Numbered from the stretch's first letter, positions 49,998-59,423 are shown. The stretch: 64,000 nucleotides of DNA from Streptomyces sp. NBC_00683 (GCF_036226745.1 NZ_CP109013.1:1550001-1614000); one strand, 5' to 3'. Notes: generated from the sequence alone by a model not told the origin. Numbers and translations: made by a program.

Positions 49998-50663
49998 TCA
50001 GTCAGGACGCGACGACAGGTCTGTCGAACAGGACCGGTGAACGGCCGGCTGACCGGCCGTCACCCCTGGAGGGCCCCGCACTCCGGGCAGCGCGGTGCGG
50101 ACCCGGCCGGGTACGAAGAGGCGGGTCCCGGCAGCCGCTCGGGGTGCGTCACGGGGTTCGGCAAGGGCCGTCGCGCACGGCGGCAGCGCTCCGTGGTCCG
50201 GCGGCGGGAAGTGGTGCGGGGAGTGCGGGCGGTCGGCCCCTGCCCATGGCCCGGGCCGGGGCAGGGCCTCGGCCCGCGCCCCCTGGGCGGCGGCCTCGGC
50301 GAACGTGCCGGCCGTGCCTGCTGTGCCTGCCTTGACGGACTCGCCGGACATGAGGCTGCCCGAGAAGGGCGACGCTGCTGCGGCCGCACGGAAGCGGCGG
50401 GTGTCGTGGGCCGAACCCTGGCGCGCGGTCCGGTCGGAGTGAGGAGAGGGCGGCTGCGCTCCCGGCGCGTTCGCGGTGGCCGGGGACCGGCCTGCGAGCG
50501 CACCGAAGGGCAGCACCGATCCGGCGGCGGCGGGCGCTCCCGCGACGAGCGTGAGGACGGCGAGAAGGAGCGCGGCCAGGGCGTGCCGGGCCCGGTGCGC
50601 CGGGGCGTCCGGCCGCCCCCGCGGGGGCGCGTTCCCCCGGGGCGCCCCCGGGTGGGGGCTCAC
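49998..50663 (-). CDS. Small secreted hypothetical protein
   Basis: A 221-residue protein of unknown function. The GTG start overlaps the MreB-like stop (GTGA), good support for a real, coupled gene. A basic N-terminus and hydrophobic stretch RHALAALLLAVLTLVAGAPAAAG look like a signal peptide (about residues 25-48). The rest is low-complexity, rich in Ala, Pro, Gly, His and Arg, with GTAGTAGT repeats and no recognisable domain. Its place between mreB-like and secDF suggests an export or cell-envelope link, by position only. Confidence 0.65.
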   Translation of the reverse strand: MSPHPGAPRGNAPPRGRPDAPAHRARHALAALLLAVLTLVAGAPAAAGSVLPFGALAGRSPATANAPGAQPPSPHSDRTARQGSAHDTRRFRAAAAASPFSGSLMSGESVKAGTAGTAGTFAEAAAQGARAEALPRPGPWAGADRPHSPHHFPPPDHGALPPCATALAEPRDAPRAAAGTRLFVPGRVRTALPGVRGPPGVTAGQPAVHRSCSTDLSSRPD

Positions 50664-51499
50664 CTCGCTCGGCCCGGCAGGACGGCCGGCGCACCCGTAC
50701 CGGCGTGGCGCAGGACGGAGTCCAGGATCAGGCCCGCGCCCCGTACGACCGTGGTCGAGGGGTCATCTGCCAGGCGTACGGGTACGCTGAGGCACCCCGC
50801 GATCCCGTCGGTGACGTCCCTGCGCAGCGCGCCGCCCCCGGCGAGCACGGGGCCTCTGCGCAGCGCGCCGCTGACCGCTCCGTGCTTGTCCTGTCGCCAC
50901 ATCGACATGACCATGTCGAGCACGGTCCGCACCGGTTCCGCGGGAGGCGCGTCCGGTTCCAGGTCGATGAGCCCGGTCTCGGCCTGTCTGGCGTCGGCGA
51001 CCGTCCCGTCGACGAGCAGGGTGACCTCGGTGATTTCGGCGCCCATGTCGACGACGAGCAGCGGACCGCCGCTCCGCGGCCCGGCGTACGCGGCGGCGGC
51101 TCTTGCGCTGCTGAGGACCACGACCCCGGAGGGGCCGAGGGCGGTGAGGAGGTTTCTGGCCAGGGACCGGTGCTCGGCCCCGGCGAGGACCGGATGGCTG
51201 AGGACGATCACGGTGCCGCTGCGGTCGGCGCCCAGCGCCGCATCGGCGAGGTGTCCGAGGAGTCTGCCGCAGGAATCGGCGTCGACGATGCGTCCACGCC
51301 GGACCGGACGGCCGGCGCCCTCCTGCGGCGCGGGGCCGGTGACGAGGCCACGGCCGGGAACCCAGGCGCGGGCCCCGGAACTTCCCAGGTCGATGGCCAG
51401 TCCCCGGGTCGCCCCGTGGTGGTCCGCCGCAGCGGGACGGCCGCCGGGCCACCGGTGGACGGGCCGGCTGTGCCGCCGTCCGTCGCGCAAAGAACGCAT
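50660..51499 (-). CDS. Short MreB-like actin-fold protein
   Basis: A 279-residue actin-superfamily protein, shorter than true MreB (about 340). Phosphate-1 motif GLAIDLGSSGARAW, phosphate-2 region GPLLVVDMGAEITEVTLL and the adenosine motif GPVLAGGGALRRD are visible. The stretch between them is compressed, consistent with loss of the IB/IIB subdomains. S. coelicolor has a third, truncated mreB-like gene beside a secDF (from memory SCO6166 and SCO6160), which this resembles. ATG with GAGGGG ahead. First gene of an operon with the small secreted protein and secDF. A filament-forming role is uncertain. Confidence 0.85.
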   Translation of the reverse strand: MRSLRDGRRHSRPVHRWPGGRPAAADHHGATRGLAIDLGSSGARAWVPGRGLVTGPAPQEGAGRPVRRGRIVDADSCGRLLGHLADAALGADRSGTVIVLSHPVLAGAEHRSLARNLLTALGPSGVVVLSSARAAAAYAGPRSGGPLLVVDMGAEITEVTLLVDGTVADARQAETGLIDLEPDAPPAEPVRTVLDMVMSMWRQDKHGAVSGALRRGPVLAGGGALRRDVTDGIAGCLSVPVRLADDPSTTVVRGAGLILDSVLRHAGTGAPAVLPGRAR

Positions 51500-51647
51500 C
51501 GCCCCTCACCCCCGGCCTGCCACTGCAGCCGCTCACCACCCACGACCCGCAGATAGCGAGGCATGACCGAACCCTCACTATGCAATAACGGGGTCAGGAA
51601 CGCTACTCCCTCACCGATTCCAAGGGCCGCGCCCTCGCTGTCCCGTC

Positions 51648-53747
51648 TCATACCTCCGGGCTCAGGAATGACGCGATCAGCTCCGCGAACTCGTCCGGCG
51701 CGGTGATTCTGACGCCCAGGTCCTCGGCCTTGGCGCGCTTCGACCCGGCCTTCTCCCCCGCGACCAGCAGACTCGTGCGCTTGGAGACACTGGACGAGGA
51801 CTTACCGCCGGCCCGCTCGATCAGCTCGTTCATCTGGTTGCGCGAGAGCTTCTCCAGCGGCCCGGTCATGGCGCCGGTGACCACGACGGTCATGCCGTCG
51901 AGGGGAAGCCCTGCCGCCGCCCCGTCTCCCGCCTCGGCGTCCGCCTGTACGTCCCCGGGCTCCGGCGGCGGGGTCGCACCGGGCTCCGTCATGTTGACCC
52001 CGGCGGCCACCAGCTTTCCGATCAGCGGGGCCAGCTCCACCAGCTCGCCGACCACCCCCGTGGCCTTCTCCTTGCCGATGCCGTCGACCTGCTGCAGGGT
52101 CTCCGCGTCGGCGGCGACGATCCGGTCCATCGTCGCGAAGTAGCGGGCGATCCGCCGGGACATGGAGCGCCCCGTGCCTCGTACGCCCAGGGCGCAGAAC
52201 ACGCGGGACAGCGGGCGCGTACGCGCCGTGTCGATGGCGGCGAGCAGATTGTCGGTGGAGGTCTCCCCCATCCGCTCCAGGGAGAGCAGCTGCTCCCGGC
52301 CGAGCGTGAAGAGGTCGGCGAAGTCGGTGACGAGACCGGCGTCGACGAGCTGGACGACCCGGGTGGCACCGAGGCCCTCGATGTCGAGCTGGTCGCGCCC
52401 GGCCGCGTACGAAATGGAGGCGACCAGACGGCAGTTGCGCCCCCTGGTGCAGCGCCAGCGCTGCTCGCTGGTGTCGATCTCGGAGCCGCACTGCGGGCAG
52501 GCCTCGGGGAACTCGATCGGCTTCTCGTCACCCGTCCGCAGATGCGCGACGGGCGCCTCGATCCGGGGGATGATGTCGCCCGCCTTGTAGACCATCACCT
52601 GGTCGCCCAGGCGCAGATCGCGGCGGGTGATGTCGGCCGGGTTGTGCAGGGTGGCGTACCCGACGGTCGACCCGTCGATCTCCACGGGCTCGAGCACGGC
52701 GCGCGGGGCGATGATGCCGGTCCTGCCGACATTCCACTCGACCCCCAGGAGGCGGGTGACCTTCTCGACGGCGGGGAGCTTGTACGCGATGGCCCAGCGC
52801 GGCGCCCGCGTCCCGGAACCCGCCTCGCGCTGGTCGGCCGCCAGGTCCGCCTTGATCACGATGCCGTCGATCCCGAACGGCAGCGAGGCGCGCAGCGCGG
52901 CGATGTCCTCGACCCCGGCCTGCACCTCCTCGGCCGTACCGACGGTGCGCGGCGCCACCGCCGTGTCCGCCGCCGTGTGCACGCCGAGGCCGGCGACGAG
53001 CTCCAGGACCTCGCTGTGCGGGAGTTCGGCCAGGGTGCCGGTCAGCTCACCGGACTCGGGCAGTGCGAGCGCTCCGTACGCGAAGAAGGTCATCTCGACG
53101 CGATAGGGCCGGTCCTTGGCGCGGAGGGTGCCCGCCGCCCCGTTGCGCGGGTTGGCGAAGGGGGCGCCGCCGTGCTCCGTGCGTACCGTATTGGCCTGCT
53201 CGAACTGCTCGTTGGTCATGAGGATCTCGCCGCGCACCTCGATGGTGACAGGCGAGGTGAGCCGCTCGGGCAGGCCGAGCACCGTGCCGATCGCATGCGA
53301 CACGTCCTCGCCGGCGGTTCCGTCGCCCCGGGTGATCAGCCGGTCGAGACGGCCCTGGTGGTAGCGCGCGGCGACCGCGAGGCCGTCGAGCTTGGGCTCC
53401 ACGCTCCAGGCCGCGACGGGCCTGCCGATCCTGCGCTCCAGGGACGCGGTCCAGGTGACGAACTGCTCGGCGGAGAACACGTTGTCCAGGGAGAGCATGG
53501 GGACCGTGTGCGGTACGTCGCCCACGGCGGCGCCGCCCGCGACCTTCCCCGTCGGCGAGGCGTCCAGCATCTCCTGCGGGTGCTCCAGCTCGTAGGCCGC
53601 GATCCCCCGCACCAGGCGGTCGTACGCGTCGTCGTCGAGCGTGCTCTCGCCCGTGGCGTAGTAAGCGGCGGCGGCCTGCGTCGCCCCTTCCACCGCGGCG
53701 GCGTAGGCGGCTGCATCGGCGAGCACAACAGCTGAGTTCGTCGTCAT
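51648..53747 (-). CDS. ligA: NAD-dependent DNA ligase
   Basis: A 699-residue NAD+-dependent ligase. Domains: Ia NAD-binding helices (about 5-65), adenylation domain with the nucleophile in [11 protein letters not shown] fold, a four-cysteine zinc finger ([17 protein letters not shown] then NC), helix-hairpin-helix repeats ([26 protein letters not shown]) and a C-terminal BRCT (about 615-695, [16 protein letters not shown]). All domains are present. Streptomyces often have a second ligA, and this locus beside mreB-like suggests the accessory copy, though that cannot be settled here. ATG at 53747 with AGGA upstream; the LacI-type operator 63 bp upstream may affect it. Confidence 0.95.
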   Translation of the reverse strand: MTTNSAVVLADAAAYAAAVEGATQAAAAYYATGESTLDDDAYDRLVRGIAAYELEHPQEMLDASPTGKVAGGAAVGDVPHTVPMLSLDNVFSAEQFVTWTASLERRIGRPVAAWSVEPKLDGLAVAARYHQGRLDRLITRGDGTAGEDVSHAIGTVLGLPERLTSPVTIEVRGEILMTNEQFEQANTVRTEHGGAPFANPRNGAAGTLRAKDRPYRVEMTFFAYGALALPESGELTGTLAELPHSEVLELVAGLGVHTAADTAVAPRTVGTAEEVQAGVEDIAALRASLPFGIDGIVIKADLAADQREAGSGTRAPRWAIAYKLPAVEKVTRLLGVEWNVGRTGIIAPRAVLEPVEIDGSTVGYATLHNPADITRRDLRLGDQVMVYKAGDIIPRIEAPVAHLRTGDEKPIEFPEACPQCGSEIDTSEQRWRCTRGRNCRLVASISYAAGRDQLDIEGLGATRVVQLVDAGLVTDFADLFTLGREQLLSLERMGETSTDNLLAAIDTARTRPLSRVFCALGVRGTGRSMSRRIARYFATMDRIVAADAETLQQVDGIGKEKATGVVGELVELAPLIGKLVAAGVNMTEPGATPPPEPGDVQADAEAGDGAAAGLPLDGMTVVVTGAMTGPLEKLSRNQMNELIERAGGKSSSSVSKRTSLLVAGEKAGSKRAKAEDLGVRITAPDEFAELIASFLSPEV

Positions 53748-53810
53748 GACCACCATCCTGCCGCCCACCACTGACAACGCCCCACGACCCCTACCTGGCA
53801 CCCTTTTCGA

Positions 53811-53822
53811 GAGAGCGCTCTC
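53811..53822. promoter_or_regulatory. LacI-type operator, upstream copy
   Basis: GAGAGCGCTCTC, a perfect 12-bp palindrome with the central GCGC typical of LacI/GalR operators. It lies 64 bp before ligA and 108 bp (centre to centre) from a second copy. Confidence 0.75.
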
Positions 53823-53883
53823 CTGCCTCTTGTGCCCCCAAGTGGGTTCAATGACCAGGCAGTTGATGGTACTGCGCGATTGC

Positions 53884-53912
53884 TTGACATGCTTACGTCA
53901 CACTCTTACGTT
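53884..53912 (+). promoter_or_regulatory. Housekeeping-type promoter for the DUF1996 gene
   Basis: TTGACA (53884-53889), 17-base spacer, TACGTT (53907-53912). The predicted start of transcription, near 53919, falls on the second LacI-type operator. Confidence 0.7.
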
Positions 53913-53917
53913 CTGCG

Positions 53918-53931
53918 AGAGAGCGCTCTCT
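53918..53931. promoter_or_regulatory. LacI-type operator, promoter-proximal copy
   Basis: AGAGAGCGCTCTCT, a perfect 14-bp palindrome directly after the -10 element. Bound repressor would cover the transcription start. It shares its 12-bp core with the upstream copy. Confidence 0.78.
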
Positions 53932-53985
53932 ACAGTGGTCAGAGAACTGGTCAAAGGAACCCCACTTCCTCAGAACAGGAGTGCC

Positions 53986-54921
53986 GTGCTCTTCCGAAAC
54001 CGACGCACGACCGAACACCGCGGGCGCAGAACCCTGCCCCCGTGGCGCCACAGAATCGCGGGGCTGGCGGTCGCCGCCCTCGCCCTGTCCCTCGTCCAGG
54101 CCGACGTGGGCAACGCGGCCGGTGACACGACAGCCGGTGCCGCGCCCAAGGCCCCGGCCGATGTGGTCCGGGTCGCCGAGTTCCTCGCGGAGTGCCCGTA
54201 CACCCACCGTGCTCCCGACGACCCGATCGTGCTGCCCAACCTGCCGGGCGCCTCCCACATGCACAGCTTCTTCGGGAACGACACCACGAACGCCCATTCC
54301 GATCTGGCGTCCCTGGAGAAGGGCGGCACCAGCTGCGCCCCCTCCACCGACATCTCCTCGTACTGGGTCCCCACGATGTACGACGGCAACACGGAGGTGG
54401 AACCGACCGGCACCACCTTCTACTACCTGGGAGAGGGAGTCCGGGACGACATCATCCGCACGATCAAGCCCTTCCCCCGTGGTCTGCGGATCGTCGCGGG
54501 CAACGCGAAGGCGACCGGCCCCGACGACAACACGATCGCGCGCTGGTCGTGTCTGCACCACGGCGAGGTCAACCCGTCCCATGACTTCGTCAACTGCCCT
54601 GCCGGCGCGATGCTGGAGTCGTACCTCGACTTCCCGCAGTGCTGGAACGGCAGGGACCTGGACTCGGCCGACCACAAGAGCCACATGGCCTACCCGGTGG
54701 GCGGCGCCTGCCCGGCCACTCACCCCGTCCCGGTGCCCAAGCTGCGCCAGGTGCTGCGCTATCCGGTCAACGGCGATCCCGCCCGCCTCAGACTGGCATC
54801 GGGTCGCGGCTACACGATGCACGGCGACTTCTTCAACGTGTGGCCCGAGGCGGAAATGGCCCAGCGTGTACGCGACTGCATCAACGCGATCGTGAAGTGC
54901 GGGGCTGACGGCACTCCCTGA
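53986..54921 (+). CDS. Secreted DUF1996 protein
   Basis: A 311-residue exported protein. A basic N-terminus is followed by a hydrophobic stretch (about 24-46, AGLAVAALALSLVQADVGNAA). The DUF1996 domain fills the rest: FLAECPYTHRAPDDPIV, HMHSFFGND, ISSYWVPTMYD, and a C-terminal HGDFFNVWPE. The family is shared with fungi, where it is often joined to wall-binding WSC domains; the conserved His and Cys residues suggest an enzyme, but none has been proven to my knowledge. The GTG at 53986 follows AGGAG. A promoter with two LacI operators precedes it. Confidence 0.88.
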   Translation: MLFRNRRTTEHRGRRTLPPWRHRIAGLAVAALALSLVQADVGNAAGDTTAGAAPKAPADVVRVAEFLAECPYTHRAPDDPIVLPNLPGASHMHSFFGNDTTNAHSDLASLEKGGTSCAPSTDISSYWVPTMYDGNTEVEPTGTTFYYLGEGVRDDIIRTIKPFPRGLRIVAGNAKATGPDDNTIARWSCLHHGEVNPSHDFVNCPAGAMLESYLDFPQCWNGRDLDSADHKSHMAYPVGGACPATHPVPVPKLRQVLRYPVNGDPARLRLASGRGYTMHGDFFNVWPEAEMAQRVRDCINAIVKCGADGTP

Positions 54922-55026
54922 CGGTCCGGCCGTCGCGATATTCACCCACTCCACCGGTGGGTTCCCGTCCGGGGCCGCACTGCCTCCGGACGGGGACCGA
55001 CCGGTTCCACACCCAAGGACACCCCT

Positions 55027-55626
55027 GTGAAGGCGGTTCGTCGCGCAGCAGCGTCGCTCCTGCTCCCCCTGATCCTCGCCACCGGGCTCACCTCGTGTAA
55101 CGCTTCCGATGCCCCGGAACCTCCGCCCCGTCCGGCGGGCCCTCCCGCTTCCGGCCCGGCACCATCACGGTCCGGCGACCCGACGGACTCCGCCTGGGTC
55201 CAGTTGATGATCCCGATGGACGATCAGGCCGTCGCGCTGCTGGCCATGGCCGAGAGGAGGACGGCCGACCCACGGCTCCGGTCCTGGGCGACCCGTCTGC
55301 GTACCGCGCAGGACGCCGAACTGACCGCGCTGCGCGGGCTGCGGGACCGGATGGGCCTGCCCGCCACCGATGTGCACGCGGGGCACAACATGCCGGGCAT
55401 GGTGACGGCCGACGACCTCGTGGAGGCCCGCGCGGCGGAGGGCGACGCGTTCGACCGGTTGCTCGTGGCGCAGATCCGCGACCACCTCCGCCAGTCCGCG
55501 CAGGTATCGCGCTCCGAGACGACGGCGGGCACCAGGGCCGACGCCAAGGAGCGGGCAAAGGCCCTCGTGACGGCGCGCGAAAGCCAGTTGGCGGACCTGG
55601 ACGCGCTGGCCGTGAACGGCGGCTGA
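55027..55626 (+). CDS. DUF305 lipoprotein
   Basis: A 199-residue lipoprotein. The signal peptide ends in the lipobox LTSC (Cys24), then a Pro-rich linker and a DUF305 four-helix domain (about 55-190) with the paired MIPMDDQAVALLAMA and HAGHNMPGM segments. DUF305 proteins often bind metals such as copper in the envelope. GTG start after AAGGA, 105 bp after the DUF1996 gene, probably the same transcript. Confidence 0.87.
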   Translation: MKAVRRAAASLLLPLILATGLTSCNASDAPEPPPRPAGPPASGPAPSRSGDPTDSAWVQLMIPMDDQAVALLAMAERRTADPRLRSWATRLRTAQDAELTALRGLRDRMGLPATDVHAGHNMPGMVTADDLVEARAAEGDAFDRLLVAQIRDHLRQSAQVSRSETTAGTRADAKERAKALVTARESQLADLDALAVNGG

Positions 55627-55677
55627 CGTGCCCGAACCGATGCACGGAGCCGCTGGACCACCCGGTATAAAGGCTGC

Positions 55678-56730
55678 ATGACTGCCCACGTGACCCCGCC
55701 CGCACGCCCCGCCACCTTGGAGGATGTGGCCGCGGTGGCGGGCGTCTCCCGGGCCACGGTGTCCCGGGTGATCAACGGCGCGACCACGGTGGACCCGGCG
55801 CTTCGGCGGGTCGTGGAGGAGGCGGTGGCCACCACGGGGTACGTCCCCAACCGTGCGGCGCGTTCGCTCGTGACGCGGAGGACGGACTCGATCGCCCTCG
55901 TCGTGTCCGAGCGGGAACGGCGGCCGGTGTCCGAACCGTTCATAGGCCGGATGTTCTCCGACCCGTACTTCGGCCGCGTGGTGAGCGGTCTGCTCGAGGT
56001 GCTCCGGCCCGCGGGCATCCAGATGGTCCTGATGCTGGCCGACGACGAGGCCTCGCGCAATCAGCTCCTTTCGTACCTGCGCCAGGGCCATGTCGACGGC
56101 GTGGTGCTGATCTCCTCGCACGCGGAGGATCCGCTGCCCGGTCTGCTCCATGACACGCGGCTGCCCGCCGTGCTCGCGGGCAGGCCCAGGCGGCCGTCCC
56201 CGCTCACGTACGTCGAGGCCGACCAGCGTGCCGGGGCCCAGCTGGCCGCCGACCACCTGGCATCACTGGGGCGTCTGCGCATCGGCACGGTCGCGGGGCC
56301 GCAGGACATGCCTGCGGGGCAGGCCCGCCTGACGGGGTTCCTTGACGCACTCGCCCTGCACGGCATCCACGACGTGGCGCGTGCCGAGGGCGATTTCACC
56401 CATGTGGGAGGCGCGTCGGCGATGCGGCAGTTGCTGCGTGACCGGCCGGACCTGGACGCGGTGTTCATCGCTTCGGACCTGATGGCGCTCGGTGCCCTGC
56501 CCGTGCTGCTGCGGGCGGGCAAGGACGTGCCGTCGGACGTGTCGGTGGTGGGTTTCGACGACAGCAGCGCGGCGCTGGCCTGCGATCCGCCGCTGACGAC
56601 GGTGCGGCAGCCGGTGGAGGAGATGGCCGCGGAGATGGCACGGCTCCTGCTGAAGCAGATCGGCCGGCCGGGTGGCCCGACGCCCTCGGTCGTCTTCCAT
56701 CCGACGCTGGTGGAGCGCAAGTCCACCTGA
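55678..56730 (+). CDS. LacI-family transcriptional regulator
   Basis: A 350-residue LacI/GalR repressor. The N-terminal headpiece (ATLEDVAAVAGVSRATVSRVING, about 12-60) is followed by the hinge helix PNRAARSLV and a periplasmic-binding-like effector domain (about 70-345, ending VSVVGFDDSSAALACDPPLTTV). It lies 51 bp after the DUF305 gene on the same strand. Two perfect LacI-type palindromes 1.8 kb upstream are its likely targets, so the repressor would control DUF1996-DUF305 and perhaps itself by read-through. The sugar effector is unknown. Confidence 0.94.
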   Translation: MTAHVTPPARPATLEDVAAVAGVSRATVSRVINGATTVDPALRRVVEEAVATTGYVPNRAARSLVTRRTDSIALVVSERERRPVSEPFIGRMFSDPYFGRVVSGLLEVLRPAGIQMVLMLADDEASRNQLLSYLRQGHVDGVVLISSHAEDPLPGLLHDTRLPAVLAGRPRRPSPLTYVEADQRAGAQLAADHLASLGRLRIGTVAGPQDMPAGQARLTGFLDALALHGIHDVARAEGDFTHVGGASAMRQLLRDRPDLDAVFIASDLMALGALPVLLRAGKDVPSDVSVVGFDDSSAALACDPPLTTVRQPVEEMAAEMARLLLKQIGRPGGPTPSVVFHPTLVERKST

Positions 56731-56760
56731 CGCGGCCGCCGCCGGGCAGGCCGGTGTCCG

Positions 56761-58923
56761 TCAGCCCCGGGCGCCCGGTACGTCGGCGTCCGTGTCCACG
56801 TCGGGGAAGGGTTCGTCGGCCCGTTCCGCCCCGGTGAAGCCCTCGGTCAGCAACGGCACCTGGGGCCCGGAGAGCTCCCGCAGCCAGCGCGCCAGTATCC
56901 GGTGCACGGCCTCCGCACCCACCGGACCGCACGAGGCCGCCCCTCCCTCCGCCGCCACGATGTCCCTCGGGTCCGCCAGCGTGCGCGGCCAGAGCAGGAA
57001 CGGCCGGGACTGTTCGCCACCGAGCCCGCCGTGCGAACCGATCTGCTCCTCGAAGGCGTGTACGCGGCCGGTCTCGGGGTCGTACATCGAATTGACCATG
57101 ACGTCGGCGACGTGCGGAAAGGTGTCGGTGCGCCGCACCGCCTCGGCCGCGCCCGCCCCGAAGGCGGCGATCGGCCCCTCCCCGTCCGTCAGCTCGGGGA
57201 CGGGGACCTCGGCCCCGTCGGGTCCCAGCACCACCGAGCCGTGCTCCTCGCTCCGCACGAGCAGGAAGCCGATGCCCGGATGGCCGGCGAGCGTGGCGAG
57301 CAGCGCGGGGTGGCGGCGTTCGAGCTCTTCGCGCGAGGCGCGCCCCTCGATGTCCGGGAAGGACAGCAGCCCGAGGTTGCCGGAGGCGAGCACGACCGGG
57401 TCGGACGGCGTCGCGGGATGCTCCGACTCCTTCTCCCCGACGGGCCGGTGCAGCGCGATGCGTACGGCGTCACGCGCCTCGGACGCGCTGCGGGTGCGCT
57501 GCGCCCTGCGGGGTACGGGCAGTCCGCAGCCCGCCCTCACCAGGTCCTTGAGTGTGAGTCCGTACCTCCCGGCGAAGGTCTCCCCGGGGCTCTGGCCGTG
57601 GTCGGACAGCAGCACGATCCGGTAGGTGCGCGGGGTGTGTTCCGCGACCTTCGCGATGAGGCCCAGGGAGCGGTCGAGCCGTGTCAGGACCTTCTCCGCG
57701 TCCCTGCTGTGCGGCCCCGAGTGGTGGGCGACCTCGTCGTACGCGACGAGGTCGGCGTAGACGGCGGTGCGTCCCGCGAACATGTCGCCGATGACCGCGG
57801 CGACCACGACATCGCGTTCGACCACCGTCGCGAACGCCCGGATGAAGGGGTACAGTCCGCCGCGCTTGACCCGGGGGGACTCCTTTTTGATCCGGGCCCG
57901 CGTGGACTGGCCGATCTCACGGCCCACTTCGGCGACGAAGGACAGCGCGGTCCGGACGGCGTTGGCCGGGTCGGAGAAGTACGCGAAGTATCCGGCGCGC
58001 GAGCGGCGTCCCTTGCCCCGCCTGGCAGCCATCGACAGGACGAGGGCGAGCTGGTCGGCACCGCCGCTGAAGAGGTTCCCCCGGCTCGCCCCGTCGACGG
58101 TGAGCAGGCCGCCGTCACGGGTTCGGACGATGGCTCTGCGCTGCAGCTCGAGTGCGCTCGCCGGCCTGCTGGAGACCATCACGGTGCCGGTCTCCTTCTC
58201 GTACCAGCGGAACGCGGGCACGTCGAAGTTGCTGCCGTGCAGGATGCCGAGTTGGCTGGCGCCGGTCTGGCTGGACCAGTCGGTGCTCCACGGGGTGAGC
58301 CGGTGGCCCGCCTCGTCGGCGAGGAGTCCGGCCACGGTCGGCATCAGGCCTGCGGCGGCGGCCTGCTCGAGCACGTCGTGACCGACGCCGTCGAGCTGGA
58401 CGAACACGATGCCCGGCGGGCCGCCTCGGCCGCCGTCCGCGGTGCCTGCCGTGCCGCTGCGCCGGCGGCGCCGGTCGGCCAGCCGGGAGAGCCTTCGCCG
58501 GTAGGCGTCGTCGTCGCGGACCGCGAGCGCGGTGGAGGTGGCCGAGGCGACGGCGGACATGACGGCCGCGACGACCACCGCGGTCTCCGGGTTGGCCGTG
58601 CCGCGCCCGTCGGGGATGAGGCTGAGGGCGATCAGCAGCAGCGAGCCGTTGAGGAAGAAGACCAGCGCGCCCAGCACCAGGGCGGGCACGATGAGCAGCG
58701 CCCGGACGAGGACCGGCCACACCAGTGCGGAGAGCAGACCGAAGGCGCCCGCCCCCCAGGCCGCGGTGAACGCGGTCCTCGTGACGCTGTCGCCGTCGTC
58801 GGACTGGAGCTGGAAGTCGGGCAGGATCCCGGCGAGGGCCAGCAGGGTGAGGGTGGAGACCGCCCACACCGCGACCACGCGCAGGAGGGCTCTGCCCGCC
58901 GTACGCCATCGCCCGTCACCCAC
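56761..58923 (-). CDS. Membrane phosphodiesterase with holin-like N-terminus
   Basis: About 720 residues. Four hydrophobic segments (about 12-145) resemble the mycobacteriophage-holin-4/PF04020 family. A large alkaline-phosphatase-fold domain (about 165-680) follows, with metal/nucleophile motif VFVQLDGVGHDVL, WSSQTGASQLGILHG and a second metal site IVLLSDHGQSP. The catalytic domain is probably cytoplasmic-side or external depending on topology, which the sequence does not settle. I prefer the GTG at 58923, with GGAG just before; an in-frame GTG at 58938 is an alternative. Similar fusions are common in actinobacteria, function untested to my knowledge. Confidence 0.87.
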   Translation of the reverse strand: MGDGRWRTAGRALLRVVAVWAVSTLTLLALAGILPDFQLQSDDGDSVTRTAFTAAWGAGAFGLLSALVWPVLVRALLIVPALVLGALVFFLNGSLLLIALSLIPDGRGTANPETAVVVAAVMSAVASATSTALAVRDDDAYRRRLSRLADRRRRRSGTAGTADGGRGGPPGIVFVQLDGVGHDVLEQAAAAGLMPTVAGLLADEAGHRLTPWSTDWSSQTGASQLGILHGSNFDVPAFRWYEKETGTVMVSSRPASALELQRRAIVRTRDGGLLTVDGASRGNLFSGGADQLALVLSMAARRGKGRRSRAGYFAYFSDPANAVRTALSFVAEVGREIGQSTRARIKKESPRVKRGGLYPFIRAFATVVERDVVVAAVIGDMFAGRTAVYADLVAYDEVAHHSGPHSRDAEKVLTRLDRSLGLIAKVAEHTPRTYRIVLLSDHGQSPGETFAGRYGLTLKDLVRAGCGLPVPRRAQRTRSASEARDAVRIALHRPVGEKESEHPATPSDPVVLASGNLGLLSFPDIEGRASREELERRHPALLATLAGHPGIGFLLVRSEEHGSVVLGPDGAEVPVPELTDGEGPIAAFGAGAAEAVRRTDTFPHVADVMVNSMYDPETGRVHAFEEQIGSHGGLGGEQSRPFLLWPRTLADPRDIVAAEGGAASCGPVGAEAVHRILARWLRELSGPQVPLLTEGFTGAERADEPFPDVDTDADVPGARG

Positions 58924-59006
58924 GCCGCTCCACCTCACGTCCGGACCCGGTGCCGTCGTGGGTCCGGTTCCAGCTTTTCACAGCTGGTCCGTGCCCCGGC
59001 CGCAGG

Positions 59007-59423
59007 TCAGCAGCCGTCGTATCCCGCGGTCGGCATGGACAGTCTGCGGTGGACGCTCGCCTTCGAGCGCGCGGTGTACACGGGCTCCGCGAGGCCGGCG
59101 AGCTCCAGCCGTACTCCGCGCCGCGCGCACTCGGCGGCGAAGTCCGGCACCGAGGCGACGGCCCGGGCGAGCACCCGGTCGTTGGGGGCGACGAACAGTT
59201 CGACCTGCCCGCCCTCGACGTCGGCCCACAGCGCGTGGTGATCGGGGCGCAGTCCGTAGACGCGCAGCTGCCGGGTGACGACGTACCCCTGGTCGGCGGC
59301 CCAGCGTGCGCACATGGCGTGCTGGCTGCGGGTGTCGACGATGAACGGATCGCCGTCGAGCTCTTCCAGCGGTGTGAGACTGGCGATGGCCGCCACCCGT
59401 ACGCCGTCGATGACGTCCCCCAT
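59007..59423 (-). CDS. Hypothetical protein, 138 residues
   Basis: No family recognised. The sequence is soluble and balanced in charge, starting MGDVIDGVRVAAIASLTPLEELDGD and continuing with YGLRPDHHALWADVEGGQVELFVAPND, a mixed alpha/beta pattern. There is no signal peptide. ATG at 59423 follows GGGGGAT. It lies 83 bp before the holin-like gene on the same strand and is divergent from the first metallo-hydrolase gene. Codon use matches its neighbours, so it is probably a real gene. Confidence 0.65.
   Translation of the reverse strand: MGDVIDGVRVAAIASLTPLEELDGDPFIVDTRSQHAMCARWAADQGYVVTRQLRVYGLRPDHHALWADVEGGQVELFVAPNDRVLARAVASVPDFAAECARRGVRLELAGLAEPVYTARSKASVHRRLSMPTAGYDGC

Noticed and set aside
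56902..59241. 779-codon plus-strand open frame opposite the phosphodiesterase gene
   Set aside because: Antisense shadow with no domain or ribosome site.
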